A DNA stretch of 64,000 bases from Levilactobacillus enshiensis (GCF_007115095.1 NZ_SULH01000005.1:185741-249740); one strand, 5' to 3'; shown: positions 17,077 to 25,515, numbered from the stretch's first letter. Translations and numbers: made by a program. The notes: generated by a model not told the origin, from the sequence alone.

Positions 17077-17819
17077 ATCCAACATTAACCACCCTCATGG
17101 CGCACCGCAGCATTCGCCAATTTACCGACCAACCGTTGACGGCAACAGAAGTCGACACGCTTATCACTGCTGCGCAGCACGCGCCAACCAGCACCTTTTC
17201 TCAACAATACAGCATCATCAGTGTGACCGATCCGAAAAAACTGGCCGTCTTAAGTGACATCACTGGCCATCATTGGTTGAAACGTGCTGGCCACTACTTT
17301 ATCATGGTCGCTGATCAATACCGCAACCAACAGTTGGTACCGGCAACTGCCACGACCCAGGCTAACCTCCACAGTCTTGATAAACTGCTGGCCGCTATCT
17401 TCGATGCCACTATCGCGACAGAAGCTATGGTCACGGCCGGTGAGAGCATGGGGCTCGGCAGTACCATTATGGGCAGTATTCTGAACGATGCCCAACGCGT
17501 CATCGACCTGCTGGACCTGCCACCACTGACGTTTCCCATTCTCGGTCTCGCCATGGGTCACCCCGCCGAACAACCGGAACAAAAACCACGGTTGCCGCAA
17601 TCACTCATGCACTTCACTGACGGTTACCAACGATTGGCAGCCAATGATCCAACGCTGATGGCTTACGATCACCTCATCACGGATTACTACCATCAACGCG
17701 GCAGTCACCAGCGCGATGAGACCTTTACGCACCACATCATTAGCGAAATGAATCGTGACCCGCAAAACCGGGCTACTATCTTAACTGCTTTACAACATCA
17801 AGGATTTTTAACTCATTAA
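17073..17819 (+). CDS. NADPH-dependent oxidoreductase, nitroreductase (NfsA/Frp) family
   Basis: 248 residues. The opening LMAHRSIRQFTDQPL and AAQHAPTSTFSQQYS are the FMN phosphate-binding motifs; AGESMGLGSTIMG and LGLAMGHPAEQP complete the NfsA-type signature. These homodimeric FMN enzymes reduce flavins, quinones or nitro compounds with NADPH. The start is TTG, whose TTGA overlaps the nrdI stop, with AGGAGG ten bases upstream. Translation is therefore coupled to nrdI. One possible link is that it reduces the NrdI flavin, but this is inference from the operon only. Confidence 0.88.
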   Translation: MNPTLTTLMAHRSIRQFTDQPLTATEVDTLITAAQHAPTSTFSQQYSIISVTDPKKLAVLSDITGHHWLKRAGHYFIMVADQYRNQQLVPATATTQANLHSLDKLLAAIFDATIATEAMVTAGESMGLGSTIMGSILNDAQRVIDLLDLPPLTFPILGLAMGHPAEQPEQKPRLPQSLMHFTDGYQRLAANDPTLMAYDHLITDYYHQRGSHQRDETFTHHIISEMNRDPQNRATILTALQHQGFLTH

Positions 17820-17822
17820 CTA

Positions 17823-18412
17823 GTTGAAAGATAAAATCCAGGTCTCATCTCAGTATGGGTAAGCTGTCACACCGTTAAATTAGCCTAAATTGAGCGCACT
17901 CCGGCTGCCAGGGATTCCGCCTGCTGTGGGGACGCTTCAGCCTGGCAGAACACCAGTCTTCTCGCTCGATTTGAAGCCACGAAAACCACGTGTCTCCAAA
18001 GTCGCCCGTGCTGTAAGCTGGCTCACCAGCTAACACCACTTTCACGGCCGGCTCCATCCCTGACCTCCTCCGACGCTGACGGCGTTTTATCAAGACAACG
18101 ACAGCTACCTGGCATTTTTTGAATTCGCTTAATAACGACCATTATGGTTATTCTCAGAGTCGTCTGAGAACACAATGTAAGCCGAGAGGTCGGCAGATAT
18201 GAGCTCAGGCGCGTCGTTCTACTTAGTCAGTAAGTGACTTTCTTACTGGCTTAGTAGAAAACCAAGCTTGTAGACTCGGACCCTTCGAGGCTTCAAGTTG
18301 TGTTCGCACCGTTCCAGCTCATATCTGCCGACCGGTAAGGCGACTAGCCCACCAAGTTGCCTACTTTTAGGGCTACTGTTGTTGGTAGAAACCGCACTTT
18401 GGAGCTTTATTA
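17823..18412. repeat. Composite structured intergenic repeat, copy A
   Basis: No protein gene is convincing here. The stretch contains block 1 (about 17900-18075, starting CGGCTGCCAG), block 2 bounded by a perfect 17-bp inverted repeat (18189-18205 with 18316-18332), and an outer layer (17823-17875 and 18345-18412) that resembles the separate element at 52886-53040. Block 1 and block 2 recur in the same order at 25072-25515, and block 2 resembles 36457-36546. Paired arms differ between copies but stay complementary. Confidence 0.7.
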
Positions 18413-18423
18413 ACAGGCGTGCG

Positions 18424-19617
18424 TCAGCCCCGAAATGGACTGATCGACGCCTTTTTATTTTGCAATAAATGGGGATTCAACGCCACCTGCAAGCCAGCTA
18501 CATCAATGGGGCGCGCCAATGGCATCTCTGTGACCGTCGTCAGCGGGAGTAATTGACTCTCACCCCGATAGTTTTTTTCGGCCAAATAGATCTGATCCGG
18601 ACTCAGCGTTTCCTCAATCAGGAGGGGCTGGTTCGTGACTAGGATCAGTTGGCTCCGATTGGCTGCCGAGTTCAATAATTCCAATAAGGCTTCGACCACG
18701 ATGGGTTGGACGGCCAGCGCGAATTCATCGGCTAACACAGTTTGGGGATACGGTGCCCGTTGCGCGGCAATCATGGTCAGCCCCAATGTTACCAGTTCCT
18801 GAATCCCTAATGAGGCTTGCTGGAGCGGGAGTTCATCCGTTCCAACGACTTCGCCCTCTTCATTGTATTTTTCATAGATGAGGTATAGATCAGGTCGGGT
18901 AAAGGCCGAGCCATCCAAAAACTGCACGGCCACTTGGTGTTGTTCGATTCCTGCGACCTCACTATCCACAGCCTGGAGGTACTGCATCAGCTGATTCGTA
19001 ACCCAGTCGTCAATGACTAAGCCAGAATTGGGGCGCTTTTCGAGCACCAACAAATCCTCATTAAACCAGCGAAAAGCTGCAATGGCTGGCCCATAATTCC
19101 AGTTTTGCAACGTGTACAGTAGGAGCATGTTGGGCCGGGTGTTGGCCACCGCAACAGCCTGATCGGCGGGAAACTGAGTCACCTCGCCATTTTCACGAAC
19201 AAAGAGCACCTCATAGTCCTCACCAGTCGTCTGGGCCAGGGATTCATTGATCACGTGGGTCGCGTCATAGCTGAGCACGTAGCGGTAACGCCGGTCGCCA
19301 CGGGTAAAGTTCACGACGAAATCAGTCTGCCCGTTCTTAGACCCTTCATCGAAGCGAAACGGATCGAAGGGCAGGTCATCGGCAATCTGTTCGGTCGGCG
19401 TCACGACTAAGCGTTGGAGCATCGCCAACCCCGCTAACAACGTACTCTTGCCGGCCCCCGCAGCGCCAAAAACGGCCGCACATTTCAACAGGCTTAATTG
19501 GTTATCTACGGTGAGCGTCTTTTGCGGCCGCTGTAACGTCCCACCCGTCGCCACCAACGATAGCGTCGCGGCATCCTTGAACGAACGAAAATTAGTCAAC
19601 GTAAAATCAATTAGCAC
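18424..19617 (-). CDS. AAA-family ATPase (OLD/SMC-like ATP-binding protein), unknown role
   Basis: 397 residues. LIDFTLTNFRSFKDA opens the protein as in AAA_15/AAA_21 ATPases, the Walker A is GAAGAGKST near residue 45, and a late VLADEFALAVQPI segment stands where family members have the Walker B Asp-Glu. QLILVTNQPLLIEETL then matches the switch region. A GTG at 19617 with AGGGAGG 8 bases upstream sets the start. Such stand-alone ATPases occur in abortive-infection and retron-type defence modules, but also as housekeeping orphans in lactobacilli. No nuclease or toxin partner is adjacent, so the role stays open. Its last codons overlap a hairpin at the edge of repeat copy A. Confidence 0.75.
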   Translation of the reverse strand: MLIDFTLTNFRSFKDAATLSLVATGGTLQRPQKTLTVDNQLSLLKCAAVFGAAGAGKSTLLAGLAMLQRLVVTPTEQIADDLPFDPFRFDEGSKNGQTDFVVNFTRGDRRYRYVLSYDATHVINESLAQTTGEDYEVLFVRENGEVTQFPADQAVAVANTRPNMLLLYTLQNWNYGPAIAAFRWFNEDLLVLEKRPNSGLVIDDWVTNQLMQYLQAVDSEVAGIEQHQVAVQFLDGSAFTRPDLYLIYEKYNEEGEVVGTDELPLQQASLGIQELVTLGLTMIAAQRAPYPQTVLADEFALAVQPIVVEALLELLNSAANRSQLILVTNQPLLIEETLSPDQIYLAEKNYRGESQLLPLTTVTEMPLARPIDVAGLQVALNPHLLQNKKASISPFRG

Positions 19618-19793
19618 GATGAAAACCTCCCTTATGTACTTGTGAATGTTACGCCAGTTATACTGATTCACAACTACTTGCATTCGATTCAGGGAAATCG
19701 GCTATAACAGCTTTAATAATCAGTCCATATTTGACTTTAGAACCCGTCACCTCCGGAAATATCACTACTTTCTTTGGGTTGCTGGTTGTTGTA

Positions 19794-19822
19794 AAAAGGC
19801 CGCCTTCACCAGAAGACGACCC
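19794..19822 (-). terminator. Terminator of the MFS gene
   Basis: GGTCGTCTT ... AAGGCGGCC followed by TTTTT on the minus strand, immediately past the stop at 19828. Confidence 0.75.
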
Positions 19823-19827
19823 CATTA

Positions 19828-20994
19828 TCACTTATTTAATTTAGCTATATTCAAGCGATTCCGCACCATCACTGCTGCTAATGCCAACAGCATGAACGCT
19901 GTGACCGACCAGAACAATGACTGGTAATTGCCATATTCAATGATCAGACCACCATATAGGGGCCCAACTGCCCGGCCAAAGGAAATTGCCATATTATAGA
20001 TTCCTTGGAACTTCCCCTTATCATTGTCGCCTGCCAGTGAATCGATCCACGCGGGGATTCCCGGGAAACCGGTCATTTCACCCACCGTCAGGATAATCAT
20101 CGTGATCACAAACATCGCATAGCTCTTGGCGAACACCAACAACAAAAAGGACAGAATAAAAATCAACGACCCCACCGCAATCTGTGAACTCATCTTAAAG
20201 TACGTCCCAATTCGATTAGCCAGTGGTTGGCCGAACACGATCAATAGCCCGTTCAGCGTCCAAAGCAGACTGTAATGTTCAAACGAAATGCCCAGATTAG
20301 TCATGTGGACCGAGATCACACTTTCCCACAGTGAGTAACTGAGGTACATGCAGAACACCAAGAGGGCGATCAACCAGATCAAGTTTAGTTGCGCTGGCTT
20401 GGCTGGTCCCTTTTTAAGGTGCTTGGTCTCCTGCACAATCTCCATGCGGAAGTCCGCAATAAAGATGATCAAGAGAGCGGCATAGCACACGCTGGCCGTA
20501 ATGAAGACCAGTTGCACCCCATGATCCATTAAATAGCCGACCATCAAGGTTCCCAGCACGACCCCTAAGTTCATGCCGATGTAGAGCCAGTTAAAGACCC
20601 GGCGACTGCTAATTTGGGTCACGTTCGCCGCAAATGAGTTCACCACGGTCATGACGATCCCGTCACCTAACCCGATAAAGAGCAGCATAATCCCAAAGAT
20701 TGGCCAACCGTGGAAGAAAATCAATAAGACCATTGGGATCAGGGAGCACAGGGTGCCCACCACGCCCGAGAGAAACGGTGACCACTTATCAAATAACACG
20801 CCACCGAGCCAATTGCCTAAAATCATGCAGAGCGACATGCCCAACAGGGCCACTCCGGCTAATGCCAACGTTTGGTGAAGCTGATTATGCATATAAACAG
20901 TCGTTAACGGCCACATGCACGCGGCAGCGGCGTTAAGTAGCAACGTTGCCGAGAGAATCCCCGCTAAACTGACTTCCTTTCTGGTCTTCCACAT
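19828..20994 (-). CDS. MFS transporter, 12-TM (DHA1-like)
   Basis: 388 residues with twelve hydrophobic segments. LGNWLGGVLFDKWSPFLSG matches MFS motif A between helices 2 and 3, and IVMTVVNSFAANV lies in helix 4. ATG at 20994 has GAGGG seven bases upstream; the longer frame lacks a site. The family includes exporters of drugs, peptides or sugars, and no substrate clue is visible. It is transcribed alone, divergent from the HMA/Dps unit. Confidence 0.85.
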   Translation of the reverse strand: MWKTRKEVSLAGILSATLLLNAAAACMWPLTTVYMHNQLHQTLALAGVALLGMSLCMILGNWLGGVLFDKWSPFLSGVVGTLCSLIPMVLLIFFHGWPIFGIMLLFIGLGDGIVMTVVNSFAANVTQISSRRVFNWLYIGMNLGVVLGTLMVGYLMDHGVQLVFITASVCYAALLIIFIADFRMEIVQETKHLKKGPAKPAQLNLIWLIALLVFCMYLSYSLWESVISVHMTNLGISFEHYSLLWTLNGLLIVFGQPLANRIGTYFKMSSQIAVGSLIFILSFLLLVFAKSYAMFVITMIILTVGEMTGFPGIPAWIDSLAGDNDKGKFQGIYNMAISFGRAVGPLYGGLIIEYGNYQSLFWSVTAFMLLALAAVMVRNRLNIAKLNK

Positions 20995-21147
20995 TTCATG
21001 TCCCTCACTTCTTCTAGATTCCACCCCTCATTGTCGCATACTCTAGAAAAATCCGAAACGGTTAGGTGACTAAAAAGGTTGTTAAGTCGGCATTTATGGG
21101 CAACTTCTCATAATTATTTCAATAAAAAGGAAAAAACTTTGCCCGAC

Positions 21148-21189
21148 TTGATTTGAGTCAAGTTCTTTTCGACCCGTGCCCCGTATACT
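21148..21189 (+). promoter_or_regulatory. FNR/CRP-type activator site and -10 box of the HMA-Dps unit
   Basis: TTGAT-TTGA-GTCAA (21148-21161, within an 18-bp dyad) is centred 29.5 bp ahead of the -10 hexamer TATACT (21184-21189). That equals about -41.5 from the expected start point, the class II activator position. There is no good -35 hexamer. Same layout at 28662-28703. Confidence 0.65.
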
Positions 21190-21234
21190 AGGTCTTGTAA
21201 TCAAGACAAACGAAAACCTGAGGAGGTTTTAATT

Positions 21235-21462
21235 ATGAGTAAAGTAACCATGAAGTTAGACGATCTGACCTGCCCATCTTGCATGACCAAGATTGAAGGT
21301 GCGCTCAGCAAAAAAGACGGCGTCAAGGACGTTAAGGTCCTGTTCAACGCTAGCAAGATCAAGGCCGAATTCGATGATGCGACTGTCACCGCTGAAAGCT
21401 TAGCCGACACAGTCACCGACCTCGGCTACACCGTTAAGAGTTCTAAAGTTAAAGCCCTCTAA
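21235..21462 (+). CDS. Heavy-metal-associated (HMA) domain protein, CopZ-like
   Basis: 75 residues forming one HMA fold: LDDLTCPSCMTKIEGAL carries the metal-binding CxxC, followed by GVKDVKVLF and the closing DLGYTVKSS. Such ferredoxin-like domains bind Cu+, Zn2+ or Cd2+ with the two cysteines and pass the ion to P1B ATPases. TCPSC replaces the more usual (M/T)CxxC of CopZ. GAGGAGG precedes the ATG. The gene is co-transcribed with the Dps-like gene 31 bases on. The P1B ATPase at 28770 lacks its own HMA domain and shares the same promoter layout, so it is the natural partner. That pairing is inferred. Confidence 0.85.
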   Translation: MSKVTMKLDDLTCPSCMTKIEGALSKKDGVKDVKVLFNASKIKAEFDDATVTAESLADTVTDLGYTVKSSKVKAL

Positions 21463-21493
21463 GCCAGTTAAAATCTGAAAGGAAGTTCATCCA

Positions 21494-22057
21494 ATGACTA
21501 CAACTACCATGACTATCGAAGACCGTTACGCTGCCGAACAAGCCCAAACTGAGCACGACCACCACGTCCCAACGGCCGGCGCCATGACCAACCACATTCT
21601 GGCTAACCTGCACATCTCAATTGTGAAATTCCACCAAGTACGCTGGTCCGTCAAAGGCCCATTAGCCTTGAGCGTGCGGCACCTACTCAGTGACTACATC
21701 GCTACCTACCGCGACCAATTCGACGCCTTAGGTGAACTTCTCTTAGACGAGGGCGAAACGGTCTCCACAACGACCAAGGAATTCCACGACTACAACATGC
21801 TCCAAGAAGGCGGCGACAAGAAGTACCTCAGTGCCGAAGACCAAGTCAGTGAGCTGGTTCGCGACGCGGATACCCACAACCTCTTTATCGACCGGGCCAT
21901 CAAGCTTGCCGAAAAGGAAGAACGCCCAGCCTTAGCTAGTTTCTTAGTCAATCTGCGGGGAACGAACAACCACATCATCCGTGAACTGCAAGCCGTTCTA
22001 GGCAACGATGCCCGTGACGGTCTGGACGAAGAAGACGATGACGATGATGAAGACTAA
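21494..22057 (+). CDS. Dps/ferritin-like protein with altered ferroxidase site and acidic tail
   Basis: 187 residues. The Dps-type four-helix core is recognisable from HILANLHISIVKFHQVRWSVKG and FDALGELLLDEGE to the end of the core near residue 170. An unusual tail DEEDDDDDED follows. In classical Dps the ferroxidase ligands include two His and an acidic residue on one subunit and Asp/Glu on the other. Here the first His and the FDALGE acids remain, but the second His is shifted by one position and its acidic partner appears to be Ser. It may still bind DNA or metal, or have reduced ferroxidase activity. It follows the HMA gene in one operon and has a terminator at 22071-22111. Confidence 0.8.
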   Translation: MTTTTMTIEDRYAAEQAQTEHDHHVPTAGAMTNHILANLHISIVKFHQVRWSVKGPLALSVRHLLSDYIATYRDQFDALGELLLDEGETVSTTTKEFHDYNMLQEGGDKKYLSAEDQVSELVRDADTHNLFIDRAIKLAEKEERPALASFLVNLRGTNNHIIRELQAVLGNDARDGLDEEDDDDDED

Positions 22058-22070
22058 TCTTTAACTTTGA

Positions 22071-22111
22071 GGGAACGTCAACACACTGCGAGGTGCTGGC
22101 GTTTCCTTTTT
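22071..22111 (+). terminator. Terminator of the HMA-Dps unit
   Basis: GGAACGTCAACAC ... GGTGCTGGCGTTTCC with TTTTT, directly after the Dps-like stop codon. Confidence 0.85.
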
Positions 22112-22144
22112 ACATCCCCTATACTAGAGGTAGGGGTGATTTCA

Positions 22145-22324
22145 TTGCATACATATCTTCGCCGAATCGGCATCGGCTGTCTCTTTATCTTTTCACTGTT
22201 GATGGCCACCGTGGCCACACATCTGCTGCCCGCGTATACGCTTTTACTTTATATTTTGGCTGGTATTTTCTTGATCAGCGCCATCGTTTTGATTTTTAAT
22301 CGACGCGCACCGGATGACAAGTGA
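22145..22324 (+). CDS. Small two-helix membrane protein
   Basis: 59 residues from a TTG at 22145 with AGGGGTG just upstream. Two hydrophobic helices (IGCLFIFSLLMATVATHLL and TLLLYILAGIFLISAIVLIF) end in a short basic tail. A TATACT -10 at 22120-22125 gives a very short leader. The start is uncertain since a GTG lies three codons earlier. No family recognised. Confidence 0.55.
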   Translation: MHTYLRRIGIGCLFIFSLLMATVATHLLPAYTLLLYILAGIFLISAIVLIFNRRAPDDK

Positions 22325-22429
22325 ATCGGTATTGATTCTTATTTGCCGTTTGCTTAGTTTAACATACAAAAGCAAACAAACGTTCGAAGAGAGTGAACCT
22401 GTACTTACTCTTTACAATCTTTACACAGC

Positions 22430-22462
22430 AAAGGACCGCGGCAGACTTGTCGCGGTCCTTTC
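22430..22462 (-). terminator. Terminator of the LacI-family gene
   Basis: AAAGGACCGCG ... CGCGGTCCTTT hairpin located 25 bases past the stop at 22487. Confidence 0.8.
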
Positions 22463-22486
22463 TCTAGTTTTAGCTAAAACACAAGG

Positions 22487-23461
22487 TTAGCCCACACGTT
22501 TGACACTTCCACGTTCCACCAGTTTGACCGGGACGAACGTCGCCGCCGCTTCGCCCAGCACTCGATCGACGCTCTGGGCACCAATCTGATAAAAATCCTG
22601 CGTCAAGCTGGTCAATGCCGGCGTGGTGATCCGGCAAATATCGGTCCCGTCAATGCTGACCAGCGACAACTGCTCTGGCACTGCGATACCCGCTTCCTGG
22701 GCCGCATTCAATAACCCCGCCGCGACCATGTCACTAGCCGCAATGATGGCCGTGACCTTCAGTGGGAGGAATTCCGCCAACAACTGCCGCCCCGATTCGT
22801 AACTGTAATCGCCGTATTTAATCGTCGTTTCCTGAATATCACGTGCCGCTAACGCCCGCCGGTAGCCAGCAATTCGCTGACTCCCCGTGTGGTAGGTGTC
22901 AACGCCGGCGAGACCAATGTGCGTGTGACCGTGATCCAGAAGATAGTCCGTTGCGGTTGCCGCCAACTTTTCATTATCTGAACTGACTGCTAAGACTTTG
23001 TCGGTACCCAAATAGACCGAGACAAAGCAGAACGGCACGTGGGATTCCTTTAGCAGCGTCAGATCCTCTGCATCCGGCTCAATCGCCGCCAGTAAAATAC
23101 CTGACACCGCGCGTTCCAGCGCCGTCACGATTGCTTGATGCTGCAACTCGGCGTTCCGGTTGCCCGCGTATAAAATAATCACGCCCTGCCCCAATTCGCC
23201 GGCCCGGCGTTGAATCCCGTCGATAATTTGCGTGGAAAAGTTGGTTGGCGTGGCGTTAATGATCAACGCAATAATCGCTGCCTTTTTCTTGACCAACTCC
23301 ACGGCGGTTGAATTTTTTCGATAGCCTAACCGCTTGGCTACGGCCAAAATTTTAGCCTGTGTTTTCTCACTATACGTTCCCGTTTTATGGCTCAGCACTC
23401 GTGAAACGGTGGCAATCGACACGCCCGATTCGGCGGCGATATCCTTAATCGTTGGTTTCAT
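22487..23461 (-). CDS. LacI/GalR-family repressor of the alpha-glucoside locus
   Basis: 324 residues. The N-terminal helix-turn-helix and hinge read TIKDIAAESGVSIATVSRVL and KRLGYRKN, then a periplasmic-binding-protein-like effector domain (LAGVDTYHTGSQRIAGYRRAL, IIAASDMVAAGLL, VSIDGTDICRITTPALTSL). It is divergent from the MFS/GH31 genes. The 180-base gap carries two perfect GTAAACGTTTAC palindromes, so it very likely represses the sugar genes and itself until an alpha-glucoside is present. MalR is the closest functional analogue. The effector sugar is not determinable from sequence. Confidence 0.92.
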   Translation of the reverse strand: MKPTIKDIAAESGVSIATVSRVLSHKTGTYSEKTQAKILAVAKRLGYRKNSTAVELVKKKAAIIALIINATPTNFSTQIIDGIQRRAGELGQGVIILYAGNRNAELQHQAIVTALERAVSGILLAAIEPDAEDLTLLKESHVPFCFVSVYLGTDKVLAVSSDNEKLAATATDYLLDHGHTHIGLAGVDTYHTGSQRIAGYRRALAARDIQETTIKYGDYSYESGRQLLAEFLPLKVTAIIAASDMVAAGLLNAAQEAGIAVPEQLSLVSIDGTDICRITTPALTSLTQDFYQIGAQSVDRVLGEAAATFVPVKLVERGSVKRVG

Positions 23462-23529
23462 CCGTCCCCCACCTCACTTTAAGATACTCCCATTATAGCC
23501 TTAAACCGGCCGTTTTCCTAGTTAAAAGA

Positions 23530-23541
23530 GTAAACGTTTAC
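23530..23541. promoter_or_regulatory. LacI-family operator 1
   Basis: Perfect 12-bp palindrome GTAAACGTTTAC. Centre at 23535.5. Confidence 0.75.
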
Positions 23542-23559
23542 ATTCCTTCCGAATAGGCA

Positions 23560-23588
23560 TTGTAAACGTTTACGTAACGTGCTAGTAT
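23560..23588 (+). promoter_or_regulatory. Promoter of the alpha-glucoside transporter gene
   Basis: TTGTAA (23560-23565), 17 bases, TAGTAT (23583-23588). Operator 2 covers the -35 box, which fits repression by steric block. Confidence 0.6.
23562..23573. promoter_or_regulatory. LacI-family operator 2
   Basis: Second perfect GTAAACGTTTAC palindrome. Its centre is 32 bp, about three helical turns, from operator 1, so both lie on the same face of the DNA. CcpA could also read such sites. Confidence 0.75.
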
Positions 23589-23641
23589 GATGGTGTTGAA
23601 AGAAGTAGCCATTATTTAAAACTCAAGGAGATGCCATTACC

Positions 23642-25066
23642 ATGAATCAACCAGCAACTAACTCGCTGGGAAATCACAAAGTCACCACGGCTGCCCCATC
23701 TAAGACCAAGCGACTCGCGAACTCCCTGCCTAATTTACCGTTAAAAACACTATTTGCCATCACGTTCGGCTTCTGTGGGGTCAACATGGCCTTTTCCCTG
23801 CAATCCTCACAGATGAGCCGCATCTTCCAGACCATCGGTGCTAACCCGACTAACCTGGGACTGTTCTTCATTCTGCCCCCGCTGGCTGGCTTAATCGTGC
23901 AACCCTTAGTCGGCAAATATTCCGACCGAACCTGGAACCGTTTCGGTCGGCGGATGCCCTACCTGTTGTTCAGTGCCCCCGTTGCCGCTTTAGTGATGAT
24001 CTTACTGCCTAACGCCGGCTCGTTTGGCTTCGGCTACGCGTCCATGGCGGCTCTGATCTTCGGTGCCGTTGCCATTCTGTTCATGGACCTGTCCAGCAAT
24101 ATCTGTATGCAACCCTTCCGAATGATCATTGGGGACATGGTCAACGAAAAGCAAAAGGATAAAGCTTGGTCTTGGCAACAAGCCTTCAGTAACCTCGGTG
24201 GTGTCCTTGCCACACTGTTACCGTTCATTCTGACCTTCTTCGGTGTCGCCAACACTGCTAAAAAGGGTGTCGTTCCATTATCCGTTCGTTTGGCCTTCTA
24301 CATTGGTGCCGCCATCCTGTTAGGCATCTCTGCTTACACCATCCACACGGTCAAGGAATACGACCCCGACACTTACGCACTCTATCACCACATTGACCCG
24401 CAAGCACACAAGAACACGAAGCCCCTTTGGAAGTTGATCAAAGACGCGCCTAAAGCGCTCTGGGAAGTTGCCGTCGTTCAAATGTTTGCTTGGATCGGAA
24501 TTCAATACATGTGGACCTACACGACTGGTGCTATCGCCCAAAACGTTTGGCACACCGCCAATGCCGCTTCTGCTGGCTATCAGGCCGCCGGTAACTGGTA
24601 CGGGATCTTAACCTTCATCCAGTCCATGGCCGCCGTGCTCTATGGCTTCTTAGTCTTGTCACACACCAATCCACTCAAGCGGAAATTCTGGTACCGTTTC
24701 GGTATTGCCTGCTTCGCCGTTGGCTTGATCTGGGTCTTCTTCATTCACAATCAATACCTCTTGATCCTGCCATTCTGCCTGATCGGCATCGGCTTCTTCA
24801 CGGTTCACGTGGAACCCTTTAACATCTTCACGTCGTCTCTGGACGGATCTAACGAAGGGTCTTACATCGGTATCTTCAACGGAACCATCTGCTTGCCACA
24901 AATCATCGCCTCAGTTGCCAGCTTCCTGGTCTTCCGGATGGTCGGCAAGTCCATGCCCGGCATGATGTTGGTTGCCGGCATTTCCATGTTGATCGCCGTT
25001 GTTGCCATCAGCATTATCAAATCAGACAAGCCGCAAAAGGATCTGTCCGATAAAGCTGCTGCTTAA
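23642..25066 (+). CDS. MFS sugar transporter, SLC45/MalT-like
   Basis: 474 residues with twelve hydrophobic helices. The conserved loop after helix 2, LVGKYSDRTWNRFGRRMPYL, is the RxGRR signature of the SLC45/GPH-like sugar:H+ symporters, and NICMQPFRMIIGDMV also fits. Bacterial members import maltose, isomaltose or other alpha-glucosides. CAAGGAGATG precedes the ATG. The position between a LacI regulator and a GH31 enzyme supports an alpha-glucoside or alpha-xyloside substrate. The stop is followed at once by repeat copy B, which separates it from the GH31 gene by 520 bases. Confidence 0.88.
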   Translation: MNQPATNSLGNHKVTTAAPSKTKRLANSLPNLPLKTLFAITFGFCGVNMAFSLQSSQMSRIFQTIGANPTNLGLFFILPPLAGLIVQPLVGKYSDRTWNRFGRRMPYLLFSAPVAALVMILLPNAGSFGFGYASMAALIFGAVAILFMDLSSNICMQPFRMIIGDMVNEKQKDKAWSWQQAFSNLGGVLATLLPFILTFFGVANTAKKGVVPLSVRLAFYIGAAILLGISAYTIHTVKEYDPDTYALYHHIDPQAHKNTKPLWKLIKDAPKALWEVAVVQMFAWIGIQYMWTYTTGAIAQNVWHTANAASAGYQAAGNWYGILTFIQSMAAVLYGFLVLSHTNPLKRKFWYRFGIACFAVGLIWVFFIHNQYLLILPFCLIGIGFFTVHVEPFNIFTSSLDGSNEGSYIGIFNGTICLPQIIASVASFLVFRMVGKSMPGMMLVAGISMLIAVVAISIIKSDKPQKDLSDKAAA

Positions 25067-25071
25067 TACTT

Positions 25072-25515
25072 CCACCTGCGGCTGCCAGATATTTCGGCGT
25101 CTGTGGGGACCACCTGCGGCCTGAGAAACGGTCCTCCGGTTCGGTTTGAAGCCTGTCAAAACCCGACAGTCTCCAAACACGTCCCACGCTGTAAGCCGAG
25201 TCAGAACCTCGGCTAACACCGTCGTCACAGCTACCTTCATCTCTGTCCGCCTCCGGTTACACTATTCATTACGACGAGGTGAACATCGTCGAAATAGCAA
25301 TATATTACCACCGTAATTAAAAGCTGCCGACGTAGCCGTGAGTGCGTTAAATTTGGACCCAGCCGTGGGATTTTTCAAGCGACCTACTTGAAAAATGGCG
25401 ACTTTGAGACAGTGTTTTGCTGGCTCAAAGCGAGGTCAAAGACCGCTCCTCAGGCTTTGACCGTCCTGCCCACCGCGTTCCGGTCCAAATTTGGCGCACG
25501 GTAAGGCGGCAATTA
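25072..25515. repeat. Composite structured intergenic repeat, copy B
   Basis: Fills the gap between the sugar transporter and GH31 genes. Block 1 (25072-25257) shares the CGGCTGCCAG start, CTGTGGGGAC, TTTGAAGCC and GTCTCCAAA with copy A. Block 2 (25331-25510) is bounded by inverted arms at 25342-25359 and 25482-25499 and ends CGCACGGTAAGGCGG. The 25424-25512 part is nearly identical to copy C. No coding gene convincing. Confidence 0.75.

Noticed and set aside
17875..18093. A 72-codon minus-strand frame in repeat copy A and one of the same length in copy B (25022-25240), both with GGAGG before an ATG
   Set aside because: The two share only a weak pattern (M..AV..VLA, FGD, PH.RRN.WQP), and the copy B frame runs into the transporter gene. 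The DNA changes follow hairpin complementarity rather than codons, so a folded nucleic acid explains them better. A small protein is not fully excluded.
18424..19617. AAA ATPase as part of an anti-phage defence system
   Set aside because: No toxin, nuclease, reverse transcriptase or methylase gene is adjacent, and the neighbours are housekeeping genes.
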